A stretch of DNA of 64,000 nucleotides from Kineosporia sp. NBRC 101731 (lineage in GTDB: Bacteria; Actinomycetota; Actinomycetes; Actinomycetales; Kineosporiaceae), in NCBI RefSeq assembly GCF_030269305.1, contig NZ_BSTC01000002.1:248001-312000 (forward strand), given 5' to 3'. The first letter of the stretch is position 1. Every line of letters starts with the position of its first letter. A program made the position numbers and the translations under genes. Positions 9,071 to 18,317 of this stretch are shown one piece after another. The notes under the pieces were generated by a model that saw nothing but the letters and a program-made list of their open reading frames with translations, searched no databases and was not told where the DNA came from.

Positions 9071-10981
9071 TCAGCTCACGCCGCTCACCGAGACGAAGCC
9101 CTGGAGCGGGTTGGACGTGCTCCCGGGACGGATGTCCGGGCCCACCGAACCCTGGCCCCAGTAGTAGTCACCGAGGTTGGTGACCCACTGGCCCGTCGCC
9201 GCCTTGTAGGTGGCCGGGCTCATCGAACGCCAGCGCGTCCCGGCCGGCTCCAGGTCAGCAGCCATCGTGCCCCAGGCCTGCTGCACGGTCAGGGCGTCAC
9301 GGGTGGTCCACCACAGGAACTTCTCCGGGAACAGGTAGTTCGCGAACCGCCGTCCCGTACCGCCGTTCAGGCACTGGGCATTGGTGTCGAACCCGTTGAG
9401 CAGGTGCAGCCCCTGGAAGGCCTGACCCCAGCGGCCGAAGTAGTCCTTCTGGCCGTTGGTGTCACGCAGCACCTGGCAGCTCTCCAACTGCAGCCACTCC
9501 AGGTTGTCGTCGCCCCAGCGAGCATCGGCCGGCGTGATGTTGCCGTCGTCGTGGGCTCCCTTGAAGGTGAACCCGCCCGACCAGCCGTGGCCGGTGTACC
9601 ACTGGGCGTCGACCTTGTCGGTGTAGCTCGCGTCCAGGCCACCCTGGTTCTTGTCCTTGAAGTCCTTCTCCCAGGCCAGGGGCCCGCGCCAGTCGAAGGC
9701 GACGCTGTGCCCCTTCGACTGCATCACCGACTTGTAGCCGTTGGCGCTGTCCTGCGCGCACTGCCACTCGTCCACCGTTTGCTCGATGCCGTTGCTGGCG
9801 AGGGTTCCGCCGACACCACCCTGCACACCGGAGGACGAGGCGTCACCCTTGAGGTTCACCAGGTCCACCTTCGCGGTGGTGGCCAGGCCGTTGGTGTCGG
9901 CCACCGTCACCGTCAGCGTCTCGGTGAAGGTCTTCTGCGGGTCGCGGGGGTCGTAACGGTTCTGCCCGGCGTACTGGATCTCCGCCTTCTGCAGGTCCAG
10001 CGGGACGGACGACGAGGACCAGCTGTAGGTGTACGGCCCCGTGCCACCCTTCACCCCGGCACTCGCCGAGACCGTGCGACCGTCGCCGGAGGCCTTGAGC
10101 TGAACCGTCGGCGCCGAGGCGGGCGATGCCGGAACCAGTTTGCCGCCGTACGAGCTGGTCTCACTCACCCCGTCGACCGGCCGGCAGATGTAGTGCGGCA
10201 GCAGCTGGGCCACCCCACCCTTACCGTTGGCGTCGGTCGCACCCAGAGCCGGGGCGTAGTAGCCGAGCACCGGCGTGTCCTGCTTCGTGCGGGCGCCGTA
10301 GAGCTGGGTACAGGTTTCCTGGGCCCGGGCCGGGCTGATGATCGGCACATCACCCGAGCGCTTGATCTGGCGCACCGCCTGACCGAGCTGCACCACGCTG
10401 CCGTCCCCCGCGAACGAGGCCCGGATCTTCGCCCCCGGCCCGACCACCGGCACGTCACCCAGCGTCAGCTGGTACGAGACCGTGGTGTCCAGGTTGTAGC
10501 TGCGCAGCAATGTGCCGCGGGTGTCGCTCTGATCGAGGGTGGTGTGGTCGACGATCGGCTTCGCGCCGTAGCCGTCGGGGACCGGCAGCAGGCTCTTGGC
10601 CAGCTTCAGCGCCTCGTCGTCGGGCAGGGCCTTGGTGCGGCCGAGGGCGGTGAAGTCGATGGCCTCGGAGACCGTGGCCCGGCCGTCCTCGTCCTTGCCC
10701 CGCTCCAGCGCCGTACCCGGCACCCGGGCGAAGCGCTTCGGGTCGGTGAACGAGAACGACCCGTCCGGTCGCAGGGCATTGCCGACTCCGGCGGTCCGGG
10801 CGAGCTTCTCGGCCTGATCGACGGTGAGCCCCTCCTGCACCACGGCGTAGACCGGGGCGGTGGGGACGATGGCTGCGTTCACGGACGCATTCACCGACGC
10901 ATGCGCGGTGCCGTGGGTGAGAGGAACCAGGCCGGCGGCTGCCAGCGAGACGACGAGAGCTCGTCGGGTAGTTCTGGACAT
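9071..10981 (-). CDS. Secreted protein, DUF6345-like C-terminal domain
   Basis: A 636-residue exported protein. The N-terminus has an Arg-Arg pair, a hydrophobic stretch (ALVVSLAAAGLVPL) and a probable signal-peptidase site after AHA. The middle contains a PKD/immunoglobulin-like segment (GTGPYTYSWSSSSVPLDL). The C-terminal half (from about residue 420) holds WYTGHGWSGGFTF and DARWGDDNLEWLQLESCQVL, a pattern of secreted DUF6345 proteins that recalls a caspase-like or gingipain-like fold with His (GHG) and Cys (SCQVL). A peptidase role is inference only. The ATG at 10981 has TGGAG about 8 bases upstream. It is a single-gene unit. Confidence 0.7.
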   Translation of the reverse strand: MSRTTRRALVVSLAAAGLVPLTHGTAHASVNASVNAAIVPTAPVYAVVQEGLTVDQAEKLARTAGVGNALRPDGSFSFTDPKRFARVPGTALERGKDEDGRATVSEAIDFTALGRTKALPDDEALKLAKSLLPVPDGYGAKPIVDHTTLDQSDTRGTLLRSYNLDTTVSYQLTLGDVPVVGPGAKIRASFAGDGSVVQLGQAVRQIKRSGDVPIISPARAQETCTQLYGARTKQDTPVLGYYAPALGATDANGKGGVAQLLPHYICRPVDGVSETSSYGGKLVPASPASAPTVQLKASGDGRTVSASAGVKGGTGPYTYSWSSSSVPLDLQKAEIQYAGQNRYDPRDPQKTFTETLTVTVADTNGLATTAKVDLVNLKGDASSSGVQGGVGGTLASNGIEQTVDEWQCAQDSANGYKSVMQSKGHSVAFDWRGPLAWEKDFKDKNQGGLDASYTDKVDAQWYTGHGWSGGFTFKGAHDDGNITPADARWGDDNLEWLQLESCQVLRDTNGQKDYFGRWGQAFQGLHLLNGFDTNAQCLNGGTGRRFANYLFPEKFLWWTTRDALTVQQAWGTMAADLEPAGTRWRSMSPATYKAATGQWVTNLGDYYWGQGSVGPDIRPGSTSNPLQGFVSVSGVS

Positions 10982-11145
10982 CGGGAAACTCCAGGGTGTG
11001 GGCTGGCCGGACGGGCAGGCCCGGCACCCGGAAGTGAGCTGTCCAACCACACATCAGATACACAGAGCGCCATCGCAATTTAACTTTGCGTTACGCTTGA
11101 GTAGGTACACGGGCTCCCTGGACGCGAGGGATAGGGTCCGTCGGT

Positions 11146-11880
11146 GTGAAGCTTCGTGAGGAACGCGTATCGGTGCCCGGAACCGGGCACGAGATCAAAA
11201 CGGTCGTCATCGCCCCGGTCGGCGACACCCCCCGCCCCGGAGTGGTGCTCTACACCGACATCTTCCAGCTGACGGAGTCGACGCTGCGCACGGCCCGGCG
11301 TCTGGCCGCCTCCGGCTTCCTGGTCTGCGTGCCGGAGATCTACCCGCGCGGCGAACTGGCAGGCGTGGCCCTGGAATTCGACGACGACGGCAAGGCCCGC
11401 GGAATGGCCGGCGCGGCCGCCATGCCCACGTCCGAGTTCGACGAGGACCGCGTCAGCGTACTCGATTACCTGGCCACCCGCGACGACGTCACCGACCTCT
11501 TCGTGACCGGCTTCTGCATCGGCGGCCACCTGGCCTTCCGCGGCGCCTTCGACCCCCGCGTCACCTCGACCGTCTGCTTCTACCCGACCGGGCTCCAGGA
11601 CGGGAAACTGGGCGCGGACATCGCCGATTCACTGTCGCGCGCCGGGGACATCACCGGCCGCCTGCTGATCGTGTTCGGCTCGGCCGATCCCCACGTGCCG
11701 GCCGACGCCCGCCTTCAGATCTTCTCCGCGCTGTACGCGGCCGGGCTGGAACACACCGAGTTCCACGTCTACGCGGGCGGGGAGCACGCGTTCATGCGGG
11801 ACATCGGGGTGCGGCATGATCCCGAACTCTCGGATCTCGCTCTGCGGGAGGCAGTTTCGTTCTTCACCGGGCGGTCGTAA
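11146..11880 (+). CDS. Dienelactone hydrolase-family protein
   Basis: A 244-residue alpha/beta hydrolase. The catalytic triad of the family is visible: Cys in GFCIGGHLAF (nucleophile), Asp in FGSADPHVP and His in GGEHAFMRD. Family members open lactones or cleave activated esters and are often general detoxifying hydrolases. The GTG start at 11146 fits the conserved N-terminus (REERVSVPGTG). It is a single gene followed by a hairpin, with no aromatic-degradation genes nearby, so the true substrate is unknown. Confidence 0.85.
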   Translation: MKLREERVSVPGTGHEIKTVVIAPVGDTPRPGVVLYTDIFQLTESTLRTARRLAASGFLVCVPEIYPRGELAGVALEFDDDGKARGMAGAAAMPTSEFDEDRVSVLDYLATRDDVTDLFVTGFCIGGHLAFRGAFDPRVTSTVCFYPTGLQDGKLGADIADSLSRAGDITGRLLIVFGSADPHVPADARLQIFSALYAAGLEHTEFHVYAGGEHAFMRDIGVRHDPELSDLALREAVSFFTGRS

Positions 11881-11895
11881 AGGTCGATGCCCATG

Positions 11896-11928
11896 GTTGG
11901 GGACGGGCCGACACCCACCGTCCCCAAC
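11896..11928 (+). terminator. Hairpin after the dienelactone-hydrolase-like gene
   Basis: GTTGGGGACGG (11896-11906) pairs with CCGTCCCCAAC (11918-11928) across an 11-base loop, starting 16 bases after the stop codon. The remaining stretch 11929-12304 holds no gene I can support, only the palindrome at 12148. Confidence 0.75.
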
Positions 11929-12147
11929 ACCGTTTCCAGAGATCGAACTCTCCGGCCTGGACACCCTCCAGGAAAACCATCCGATCTCTCCCGGAGAAAA
12001 TCTGGTCCTGACCAGTGTCCACACCCGGCGCTCCTACCTCCCGCCCGGGCGTCTCTCGCGATGATCACCAACGCCCGCCGACCCGTGGTGCTCATCGCCC
12101 GGGACCGCCCGGGACCTGTCCCGGAGATCAACAGCAGGGCAGCTGAA

Positions 12148-12201
12148 GCGTTGTGTACACCTGGTACATCCGGTACCGGATGTACCAGGTGTACACAACG
12201 C
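12148..12201. repeat. 54-bp perfect palindrome in a gene-free stretch
   Basis: Each 27-base arm (starting GCGTTGTGTACACCTGG) is the exact reverse complement of the other, centred at 12174/12175 on GGTACC. It lies 103 bp after the 3' end of the carboxypeptidase gene and could act as its terminator, or be a protein-binding or cruciform site. Confidence 0.9.
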
Positions 12202-12304
12202 ATACCTCCCGGCTCGCGCCCGAGCCCGGCAGACCTGACCCACCCACACCGGACGATTGCACTGGACTGCGTTGCCCTCTCGCACTTGTCCACGTCACGA
12301 TGAA

Positions 12305-13474
12305 TCAGGAAAGAGGTTCCAGCGCAACCCCGATCGAGGATCCACCCGTCTTCAGGGTGATCCCGGCCGGGGCCTGCCCCGGTTTCCGGTCGACCGGCAG
12401 CCCCAGCCGGTACTCCATTCCCGACCAGCCCGGCACCACCACCGAACTCGCGACCCCGTACTCGGTGACCAGGCCGTCGTCGTCGGTGACCGCGAGCACC
12501 GGCGTGCCGCGTTTCACCAGGGTGACCCGCCGCAGGGCCCGACGGGCCGAGATCACCATCTTCTCGCTGACCCTCAGGGCGTTCGTGAGGATCCGCGGAC
12601 CGGGTGCACCGAGCATGACCCCGTAGATCGTGTAGGTCTCGCCGCCCACCTCGTCCGTGGCAGCGAACAGCAGACAGCCTCCGGCCGCGTCCGTGGAACC
12701 GGTCTTGATGCCGATCACGCCGTTGCGTCCCAGCAGTTTGTTCGTCGTGGTCAGGGTATTCATCGGAATACGGGCCTTCGGCATCGCGACGATCTGCGCG
12801 AAGGTCTCGTCTTTCATCGCCGCCAGGGCCAGGTCGACCAGATCGATCGCGCTGCTGCGGGACTTCGCGCTCAGCCCTGAGGTGTCGGCGAAAGAGGTAT
12901 CGGTGAGACCCAGTTCGGCCGCCTGGGTGTTCATCCGGGAGACGAACTTCTTCGGCGATCCGGCGTCCCAGCGCCCGAGAATATCGGCCATGTTGTTCCC
13001 CGACCGGATCAGCAGCGCCTCCAGCGCCTCACGCTGCGTGAACTTCAGCCCGGCCCGGACCTTGACCAGGCTCTCCCCGTTCGCCCGGCGCCGGGGATAG
13101 GAGTCCGCCTCGGCCTTCGTGACCGTGATCGTCGGCCCCTCCTCCCCCGGAGCGAGCGGATGATCGTCCAAAATTGTATACGCCGTCATAACTTTCGTGA
13201 CGCTGGCAATCGGCACGGAAACCGTGCCCCGACGCCGGCTTCCCATCGTGCCGACCCCGGGCACCACCAGCCGGGCCCGGCCCTTGTCCGGCCACGCCAC
13301 CTTCGGCGCGCCTCCCGGAACGATTCCCCGGGTAGGCACGAGCCACTCCTGTGTGGTGGCGGTCCGGTGCAACGCAACAACAGGGGACGCCGTGGCCGGC
13401 GCGGTCGGCAGGGTCACCGAGGCGCACACGGTCAGGGCGAGCAGGGTGGACGTTCTGCGCACCGTCGCCGGCAT
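12305..13474 (-). CDS. Serine D-alanyl-D-alanine carboxypeptidase (S11, penicillin-binding)
   Basis: A 389-residue exported low-molecular-mass penicillin-binding protein that trims the terminal D-Ala from peptidoglycan stem peptides. It has a signal peptide (residues 1-30, ending TAPATAS). The three active-site motifs are present: SVTK (Ser91, Lys94), SGN (158-160) and KTG in GIKTGSTD. The C-terminal beta domain is present but no obvious membrane anchor follows. The ATG at 13474 has GGGAG 8 bases upstream. Confidence 0.9.
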   Translation of the reverse strand: MPATVRRTSTLLALTVCASVTLPTAPATASPVVALHRTATTQEWLVPTRGIVPGGAPKVAWPDKGRARLVVPGVGTMGSRRRGTVSVPIASVTKVMTAYTILDDHPLAPGEEGPTITVTKAEADSYPRRRANGESLVKVRAGLKFTQREALEALLIRSGNNMADILGRWDAGSPKKFVSRMNTQAAELGLTDTSFADTSGLSAKSRSSAIDLVDLALAAMKDETFAQIVAMPKARIPMNTLTTTNKLLGRNGVIGIKTGSTDAAGGCLLFAATDEVGGETYTIYGVMLGAPGPRILTNALRVSEKMVISARRALRRVTLVKRGTPVLAVTDDDGLVTEYGVASSVVVPGWSGMEYRLGLPVDRKPGQAPAGITLKTGGSSIGVALEPLS

Positions 13475-13500
13475 TGCGTCGACTCCCGGAGTACGAGGGT

Positions 13501-13529
13501 GAGGGGGCCGCGCCTGCCGCAGCCCCCTC
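13501..13529 (-). terminator. Hairpin downstream of the DinB-family gene
   Basis: GAGGGGGC (13501-13508) pairs with GCCCCCTC (13522-13529). It lies 59 bases after the leftward DinB gene. Confidence 0.55.
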
Positions 13530-13533
13530 TACT

Positions 13534-13552
13534 GTCAGTAGATGCTACTGAC
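13534..13552. promoter_or_regulatory. Short inverted repeat upstream of the carboxypeptidase gene
   Basis: GTCAGTAG and CTACTGAC form a perfect 8-bp inverted repeat around ATG, about 60 bp upstream of the carboxypeptidase start. It may be an operator, or part of the DinB gene terminator next to it. Confidence 0.35.
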
Positions 13553-13587
13553 ACTCCTCGTGACCTCCGGGAGATCGGTGACGCGTG

Positions 13588-14157
13588 TTACTCGCCGACC
13601 GAGCCGTCGACCGCCTGACGGAGGAGGTCGGCGTGACCGCAGTGCCGGGCGTACTCCTCGATCATGTGCGTGACGATCCACCGCAGGCTCGGGGTCTGAC
13701 CGGTCCGGTGCACCCGCTGGGCGAGCTGGCTCAGGTCGCCCTGCGCCAGAGCCTTCACGACGGCTGCGCGCGACCGGTCGACTGAGGTCTGCCAGAGCGC
13801 GAGAACCTGCTCCGGGGTGTCGTCCGCGGCCGAGTGCCAGTCCCAGTCGGAGTCGGCGTTCCAGTCCACGGTGTCCCAGGGCGGTGACGGCTCGGCACCG
13901 AGCAGGAAGCAGCCGAACCACCAGTCCTCGACGAAGGCCAGGTGCTTCATCATGCCGCCGAGCGTCATGTCGCTCGGCGGCACGGTGACGGAGAGACCGG
14001 CGGAATCCAGCCCGCCGGTCTTCCAGGCGAAGGTGGCGCGCTGGTACTCCAGGAAGCCGATGAGTGTCTCGGCCTCCGTACCCCCGAACGGGGGCTCGGG
14101 TCGTCCGTACTCGTCGATATCGACCGCTACGTCATCGACCGCTACATCGTCAGCCAT
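13588..14157 (-). CDS. DinB-superfamily protein (DUF664 type)
   Basis: A 189-residue four-helix-bundle protein. Metal-binding histidines typical of the DinB/mycothiol-dependent enzyme fold are visible in KHLAFVEDWW and in HMIEEYARHCGHADLLRQ. Family members use mycothiol or bacillithiol in transfer reactions, but most, including this one, have no assigned substrate. The first ~15 residues are an acidic repeat (DDVAVDDVAVD). It lies 30 bp downstream of htpG in the same direction and could be co-transcribed with it. Confidence 0.85.
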   Translation of the reverse strand: MADDVAVDDVAVDIDEYGRPEPPFGGTEAETLIGFLEYQRATFAWKTGGLDSAGLSVTVPPSDMTLGGMMKHLAFVEDWWFGCFLLGAEPSPPWDTVDWNADSDWDWHSAADDTPEQVLALWQTSVDRSRAAVVKALAQGDLSQLAQRVHRTGQTPSLRWIVTHMIEEYARHCGHADLLRQAVDGSVGE

Positions 14158-14187
14158 CGGTTTCCCCCTGAGGTACCCGCGCGTCCA

Positions 14188-16119
14188 TCATTCTTTGTTC
14201 AGTGACTCCCCGAGTTGCGTGGCCAGCAGCTGCACGAACCGGGCCGGATCGTCGGGCTGGGTGCCCTCGGCGAGCAGCGCCATACCGTGCACGAGCTCGA
14301 CGGTCTCGGCGAGCTTCGGGTCTTGCGGCCGGGCCTCGTGCGCCGCACGCAGACCCGCCACCAGCGTGTGCGTGGGGTTGAGCTCGAGAATCCGCCGTTC
14401 CTGCGGGATCGGCTGCCCCATCGCCTTGTACAGGTTGACCAGGGTGGGCGTGGCGTCACCGGTGTCGCTGACCACGCAGGCCGGCGAGGTGGTCAGACGG
14501 TTGGAGAGCCGGACCTCCTTGACGTCTTCAGTGAGCACCTCGCCCATCCAGGTGAGCAGCCCGGCGAACTGCTCCTTGCGCTCCTCGCGCTCGTTCTCCT
14601 CGGCCTCGTCCAGCTCGATCTCACCCTTGGCGATGGACTGGAACTGCTTGCCGTCGAACTCCGGCAGGCCGTCCACCCAGACCTCGTCGATCGGGTCGGT
14701 CAGCAGCAGCACCTCGAGTTCCTTCGCCCGGAAAGCCTCCATGTAGGGCGAGTTCTCGATCGCCGCGCGAGAGTCACCGGTCAGGAAGTAGATCTTGTCC
14801 TGGCCTTCCTTCATCCGCTCCACGTACTCCCGCAGCGAGGTGCGCTTCTTGTCCTCGCCCAGGTCGTGGGTGGTCTCGAAGGAGCTGATCTCCAGGATCG
14901 CGTCACGGTTGGCGAAGTCCTGCAGCAGGCCCTCCTTCACCACGCGACCGAACTCGTCCCAGAACTTCTGGTACTTCTCCGCATCGTTCGCGGCCAGCCC
15001 CTTGATCGCCTGGAGCACGCGCTTGGTGAGCCGCTTGCGCATCGACTCGATCTGACGGTCCTGCTGAAGAATCTCGCGGGACACGTTCAGCGCGAGGTCC
15101 TGCGAGTCGACGACGCCCTTGACGAAGCGCAGGTACGTCGGCACCAGCTCCTCGCAGTCGTCCATCACGAACACACGGTTCACGTAGAGCTGCACGCCGT
15201 GCTTGGCGTCGGGGCTGAACAGGTTGGCGGTCGCGCGCTCGGGCAGGAACAGCAGTGCCTGGTACTGCAGGGTGCCCTCGATGTTGAGCCGGATCGTCTC
15301 CAGCGGGTCGTTCCAGTCGTGGCTGATGCGCTTGTAGAGCTCGGCGTACTCCTCCTCCGTCACCTCGGAGGCCGGGCGCGTCCACAGGGCCTTGCGGGAG
15401 TTGACCGTCTCCAGCTCGGGCGCCGCGGGCTCCTCGCCCTCTTCGGCCACGGGCACCTGCAGCGACTCCATGCGGATCGGCCAGGTAATGAAATCTGAAT
15501 ACCGGGTGACGATCTCACGAACCTTTCGGGGGTCCGTGTAGTCGAAGAGCCGGTCTTCGGGGTCGGCCGGCTTGAGGTGCAGCGTGATCGAGGTGCCCTG
15601 AGGGGCGTCGTCCAGAGGCTCCAGCGTGTAGGTCGCCTCGCCCTGCGACTCCCACCGCGTCGCCTCGGTCTGGCCCGCACGCCGGGTGACCAGGGTGACC
15701 CGGTCGGCGACCATGAAGCTGGAGTAGAACCCGACTCCGAACCGGCCGATCAGCTCCTCCGTGTCCGCGTCTTCACGCTGCGTCTCTTTCATCTGGCGCA
15801 TGAACTCGGCGGTACCGGAGTTGGCGATCTTGCCGATCAGGTCCACGACCTCGTCGCGGGACATCCCGATGCCGTTGTCGCTGAGGGTCAGCGTGCGTTC
15901 CTGCGCATCCAGCTCGATGCGAATGTGCAGGTCAGAGGTGTCGACGTCGAGCTTGTCGTCGTTGAACCGCTCCAGCCGCAGCTTGTCCAGGGCGTCCGAG
16001 GCATTGGAGATCAGCTCACGAAGGAACAGGTCCTTGTCCGAGTAGATCGAATTGATCATCAGCTGCAGCAGCTGACGGGTCTCGACCTGGAACTCGTAGC
16101 TTTCGGCCTGTGTCGTCAT
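14188..16119 (-). CDS. htpG: Chaperone HtpG (Hsp90 family)
   Basis: A 643-residue bacterial Hsp90. The N-terminal GHKL ATPase domain shows ELISNASDALDKLR, then LSDNGIGMSRDEV and a lid segment with FGVGFYSSFMVAD. The middle domain has the conserved catalytic Arg region (NRVFVMDDCEELVP and LNVSREILQ), and the C-terminal dimerisation domain follows. The length is normal. The ATG at 16119 has AAAGGTGG just upstream; the frame is open further upstream without family similarity. It refolds or remodels client proteins in the cytosol. Confidence 0.97.
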   Translation of the reverse strand: MTTQAESYEFQVETRQLLQLMINSIYSDKDLFLRELISNASDALDKLRLERFNDDKLDVDTSDLHIRIELDAQERTLTLSDNGIGMSRDEVVDLIGKIANSGTAEFMRQMKETQREDADTEELIGRFGVGFYSSFMVADRVTLVTRRAGQTEATRWESQGEATYTLEPLDDAPQGTSITLHLKPADPEDRLFDYTDPRKVREIVTRYSDFITWPIRMESLQVPVAEEGEEPAAPELETVNSRKALWTRPASEVTEEEYAELYKRISHDWNDPLETIRLNIEGTLQYQALLFLPERATANLFSPDAKHGVQLYVNRVFVMDDCEELVPTYLRFVKGVVDSQDLALNVSREILQQDRQIESMRKRLTKRVLQAIKGLAANDAEKYQKFWDEFGRVVKEGLLQDFANRDAILEISSFETTHDLGEDKKRTSLREYVERMKEGQDKIYFLTGDSRAAIENSPYMEAFRAKELEVLLLTDPIDEVWVDGLPEFDGKQFQSIAKGEIELDEAEENEREERKEQFAGLLTWMGEVLTEDVKEVRLSNRLTTSPACVVSDTGDATPTLVNLYKAMGQPIPQERRILELNPTHTLVAGLRAAHEARPQDPKLAETVELVHGMALLAEGTQPDDPARFVQLLATQLGESLNKE

Positions 16120-16314
16120 GGCCACCTTTCCCCACGTTCTTGATCTCTTCTGAGCATTGCGCGACCAAAGATTAGCTCTCCCCGTGCCGCCTGCGAGCCC
16201 CCTCCGGCACGGCTCGCGCGGCTGTTCATCTTCCGAGGTCACGCACGGCCGGGTGTGCTTGGGTTGGCCCACCGGCAAACCCAGCCCGCCCGTACACGCG
16301 AAAGGATGCCCCCT

Positions 16315-17079
16315 GTGGCCGCACCGGAGTCCCTCTCAGACCGTCCCTGCATCGTTCTCAGCTCCCACCTGGGCGATGCGGCGCTCTCCTGCGGCTATCT
16401 GATGTCTCAGCTGTCCGCGTCGACACCGGTCACGGTGATGACCGTGTTCACCCACAGCCAGGGCAATCCGACCCGCACGGCCCGCGCCTACCTGGAGAAG
16501 CGCAACGCCCGGAAGGCACCCGCCCTCTACAACCAGCGCCGCACCGAAGACCTGATCGCCCTGCGTTCCATCGGTGTCACGGGGGTGCACTTCGGGTTCG
16601 CCGACGCCCTGTTCCGCCGGCGCCCCGACAACCGGCTGCCGAAGATCGCGAACGACCTGGTGCCGGAGCTCAGCGTCATCTACCCGACCTACCGCTGGCA
16701 CATCGCGCAGGGCAAGGTCTCGCCGCTCGACGAGAAGCTCCTCTCCGACCTGGAACAGCGCCTGCTCTTCACCACCGGTGAGGACGACGTGATCCTGGCC
16801 CCGATCGGCCTGAGCAACCACGTCGACCGGGTGCTCGTGCACGAGCTCGGCCTGCGCATGGCCAAGCACCGCACCGTGGGCTTCTACGCCGAGCAGCCCG
16901 ACGCCCAGAAGCTCGAGGGCGACGTGCCCGCGCCGAAAGGCACCGAGCTGGTGAAATTCGACGTCGATCTGCACGCCAAGGCCCAGCTGCTCGAGCGTTT
17001 CACCACCCACACCCGGGCCATCCTCGGCCGGCGGGTGCCCGCACTCGACGAGTACGTGTTCATGCCGACCGCGGGCTGA
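16315..17079 (+). CDS. PIG-L family deacetylase
   Basis: A 254-residue zinc-dependent deacetylase-like protein. The usual HPDD motif is changed to HLGDAALSCG near the N-terminus, keeping His and Asp, and the third zinc ligand is probably the His in LSNHVDRVLVHEL. Family members deacetylate N-acetylglucosaminyl groups (MshB, PIG-L) or sugar antibiotics. The GTG at 16315 has AAAGG 7 bases upstream, while the ATG at 16306 sits directly on that site. Divergent from htpG. The substrate is unknown. Confidence 0.8.
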   Translation: MAAPESLSDRPCIVLSSHLGDAALSCGYLMSQLSASTPVTVMTVFTHSQGNPTRTARAYLEKRNARKAPALYNQRRTEDLIALRSIGVTGVHFGFADALFRRRPDNRLPKIANDLVPELSVIYPTYRWHIAQGKVSPLDEKLLSDLEQRLLFTTGEDDVILAPIGLSNHVDRVLVHELGLRMAKHRTVGFYAEQPDAQKLEGDVPAPKGTELVKFDVDLHAKAQLLERFTTHTRAILGRRVPALDEYVFMPTAG

Positions 17080-17091
17080 CCGTTCCGGCAC

Positions 17092-17132
17092 GCAGAAGGC
17101 CCGGGTCACCTGCCGGTGCCCGGGCATTCTGC
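17092..17132. terminator. Bidirectional hairpin between convergent genes
   Basis: GCAGAA...GCCCGGGTCACC pairs with GGTGCCCGGGC...TTCTGC around TGCC, with one bulge. It lies between the PIG-L gene and the leftward membrane-protein gene. Confidence 0.8.
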
Positions 17133-17140
17133 TGTCCGGA

Positions 17141-17857
17141 TCAGTAACCGTTGTTACCCGGCTGCTGCGGGAACTGACCGTCCGGGCCGGGCTGCACGTA
17201 CCGGGTCGGCTCGTCCTGGGGATACTGGTTCTGGTCCGGCTGAGCGGGGTGACCCCACTGCGGCTGACCCGCCTGACCGAACTGCTGACCCGGCTGACCC
17301 GGCTGACCGAACTGCTGGTTCTGCTGCCACTGGCCCGACGGGGGACCGGACGGGACCTGCGGCTGCGTCGCGGGCGTCTCGTTCAGCCGCAGGACATTGC
17401 CGACAACCAGGGCGATGGCGAACAGCAGGCCGAGGAAGAGACCGATGCTCCGGCTGAAGCCCATGTCGTAGTCGATGTCGCTGGTGTCGATGCCGAAGCC
17501 CGAGAAGTCAGGCATCTCGATCTCGGGGACAGACTGTCCGACAACCAGTTTCGCCAGCACGAGCAGAGCCGCCAGCCCGGCCAGGGCCAGGCGCCCCAGA
17601 CCCAGGAACCCGGTGACCTCCTGGGGCAGCTTCACCTTGGCCACCTGGACGAGCACGACCTCGGCCAGCAACAGGATCACCAGCAGACTGGCGGTCTTGG
17701 TCAGCGCGAAGTCCCAGGCATCCGCGTTCGCACACGTCGAATTCCCGAGAACCGTTGAACAGAAGCGGAAGTACGGAAGGAACGAGGTGATCAGAAAGAG
17801 CGCACCGGCGGCGGCGACGATCTTCCCACCGAGGGTGAGTGACGGATTGCTGGGCAT
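17141..17857 (-). CDS. Four-span membrane protein with Gln/Pro/Gly-rich tail
   Basis: A 238-residue protein with about four hydrophobic helices (residues 12-32, 55-75, 85-105 and 140-160) and a C-terminal ~70-residue tail dominated by Gln, Pro and Gly (QFGQPGQPGQQFGQ). The ATG at 17857 has GGAG 9 bases upstream. Its N-terminus (MPSNPSLTLGGKIVAAAGALF) closely matches the protein at 18492-18938, so the two are paralogues; a Cys pair (FCSTVLGNSTC here) is also shared. Function unknown. The tail could bind other proteins at the membrane. Confidence 0.8.
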   Translation of the reverse strand: MPSNPSLTLGGKIVAAAGALFLITSFLPYFRFCSTVLGNSTCANADAWDFALTKTASLLVILLLAEVVLVQVAKVKLPQEVTGFLGLGRLALAGLAALLVLAKLVVGQSVPEIEMPDFSGFGIDTSDIDYDMGFSRSIGLFLGLLFAIALVVGNVLRLNETPATQPQVPSGPPSGQWQQNQQFGQPGQPGQQFGQAGQPQWGHPAQPDQNQYPQDEPTRYVQPGPDGQFPQQPGNNGY

Positions 17858-18080
17858 GAGCGAGAGCTCCTTCTGATCCACATGTTCCTGAAATAAAGCT
17901 GCGGGCACACTGTGCCAGCGAAGTCGGCGCGACAAGAGAGGGTTTCCTCCCGGATGTCGCGTACTTCCAGGAACCAGACGCGGACCGGGCTCATCCCGTT
18001 GCATGCCCCGCGACTTTTGAATGTCACCCGAAAAGCACGGGAGGACAGCCGCGTCCACCATGGGCAAAAACCGGCGCCAG

Positions 18081-18317
18081 TCAGCGCCGCGAGGCGGACA
18101 ACCCCTGCGAGCGCGCAGCGCGGAACCGGCGCGCGGCCCAGACCCCCACGCCGGCGGCGACGACGACCGCGGCCCCGATCACGACGACGGAGACCGGCTG
18201 CGTCAGATCGATGAGCGACAGCACGCCGATGATCGCCCAGAAGGCGACCACGCCCGCGATCACCCCGACGACACCGACGAACCGCGGCTGCTCGCCCTCG
18301 GTAACAGAACCCCCCAT
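18081..18317 (-). CDS. Small two-span membrane protein
   Basis: A 78-residue protein with two hydrophobic segments (residues 13-35 and 43-61) and a basic C-terminus (ARRFRAARSQGLSASRR). The ATG at 18317 is preceded by GGAGGGG at good spacing. No family is recognised. Confidence 0.65.
   Translation of the reverse strand: MGGSVTEGEQPRFVGVVGVIAGVVAFWAIIGVLSLIDLTQPVSVVVIGAAVVVAAGVGVWAARRFRAARSQGLSASRR

Noticed and set aside
12153-12880. Rightward ORFs opposite the carboxypeptidase gene
   Set aside because: Antisense shadows of a gene with intact SxxK, SGN and KTG motifs.
14215-15498. Rightward ORF inside htpG
   Set aside because: High-GC mirror frame of the conserved Hsp90 gene, with low-complexity His/Gln/Leu composition.
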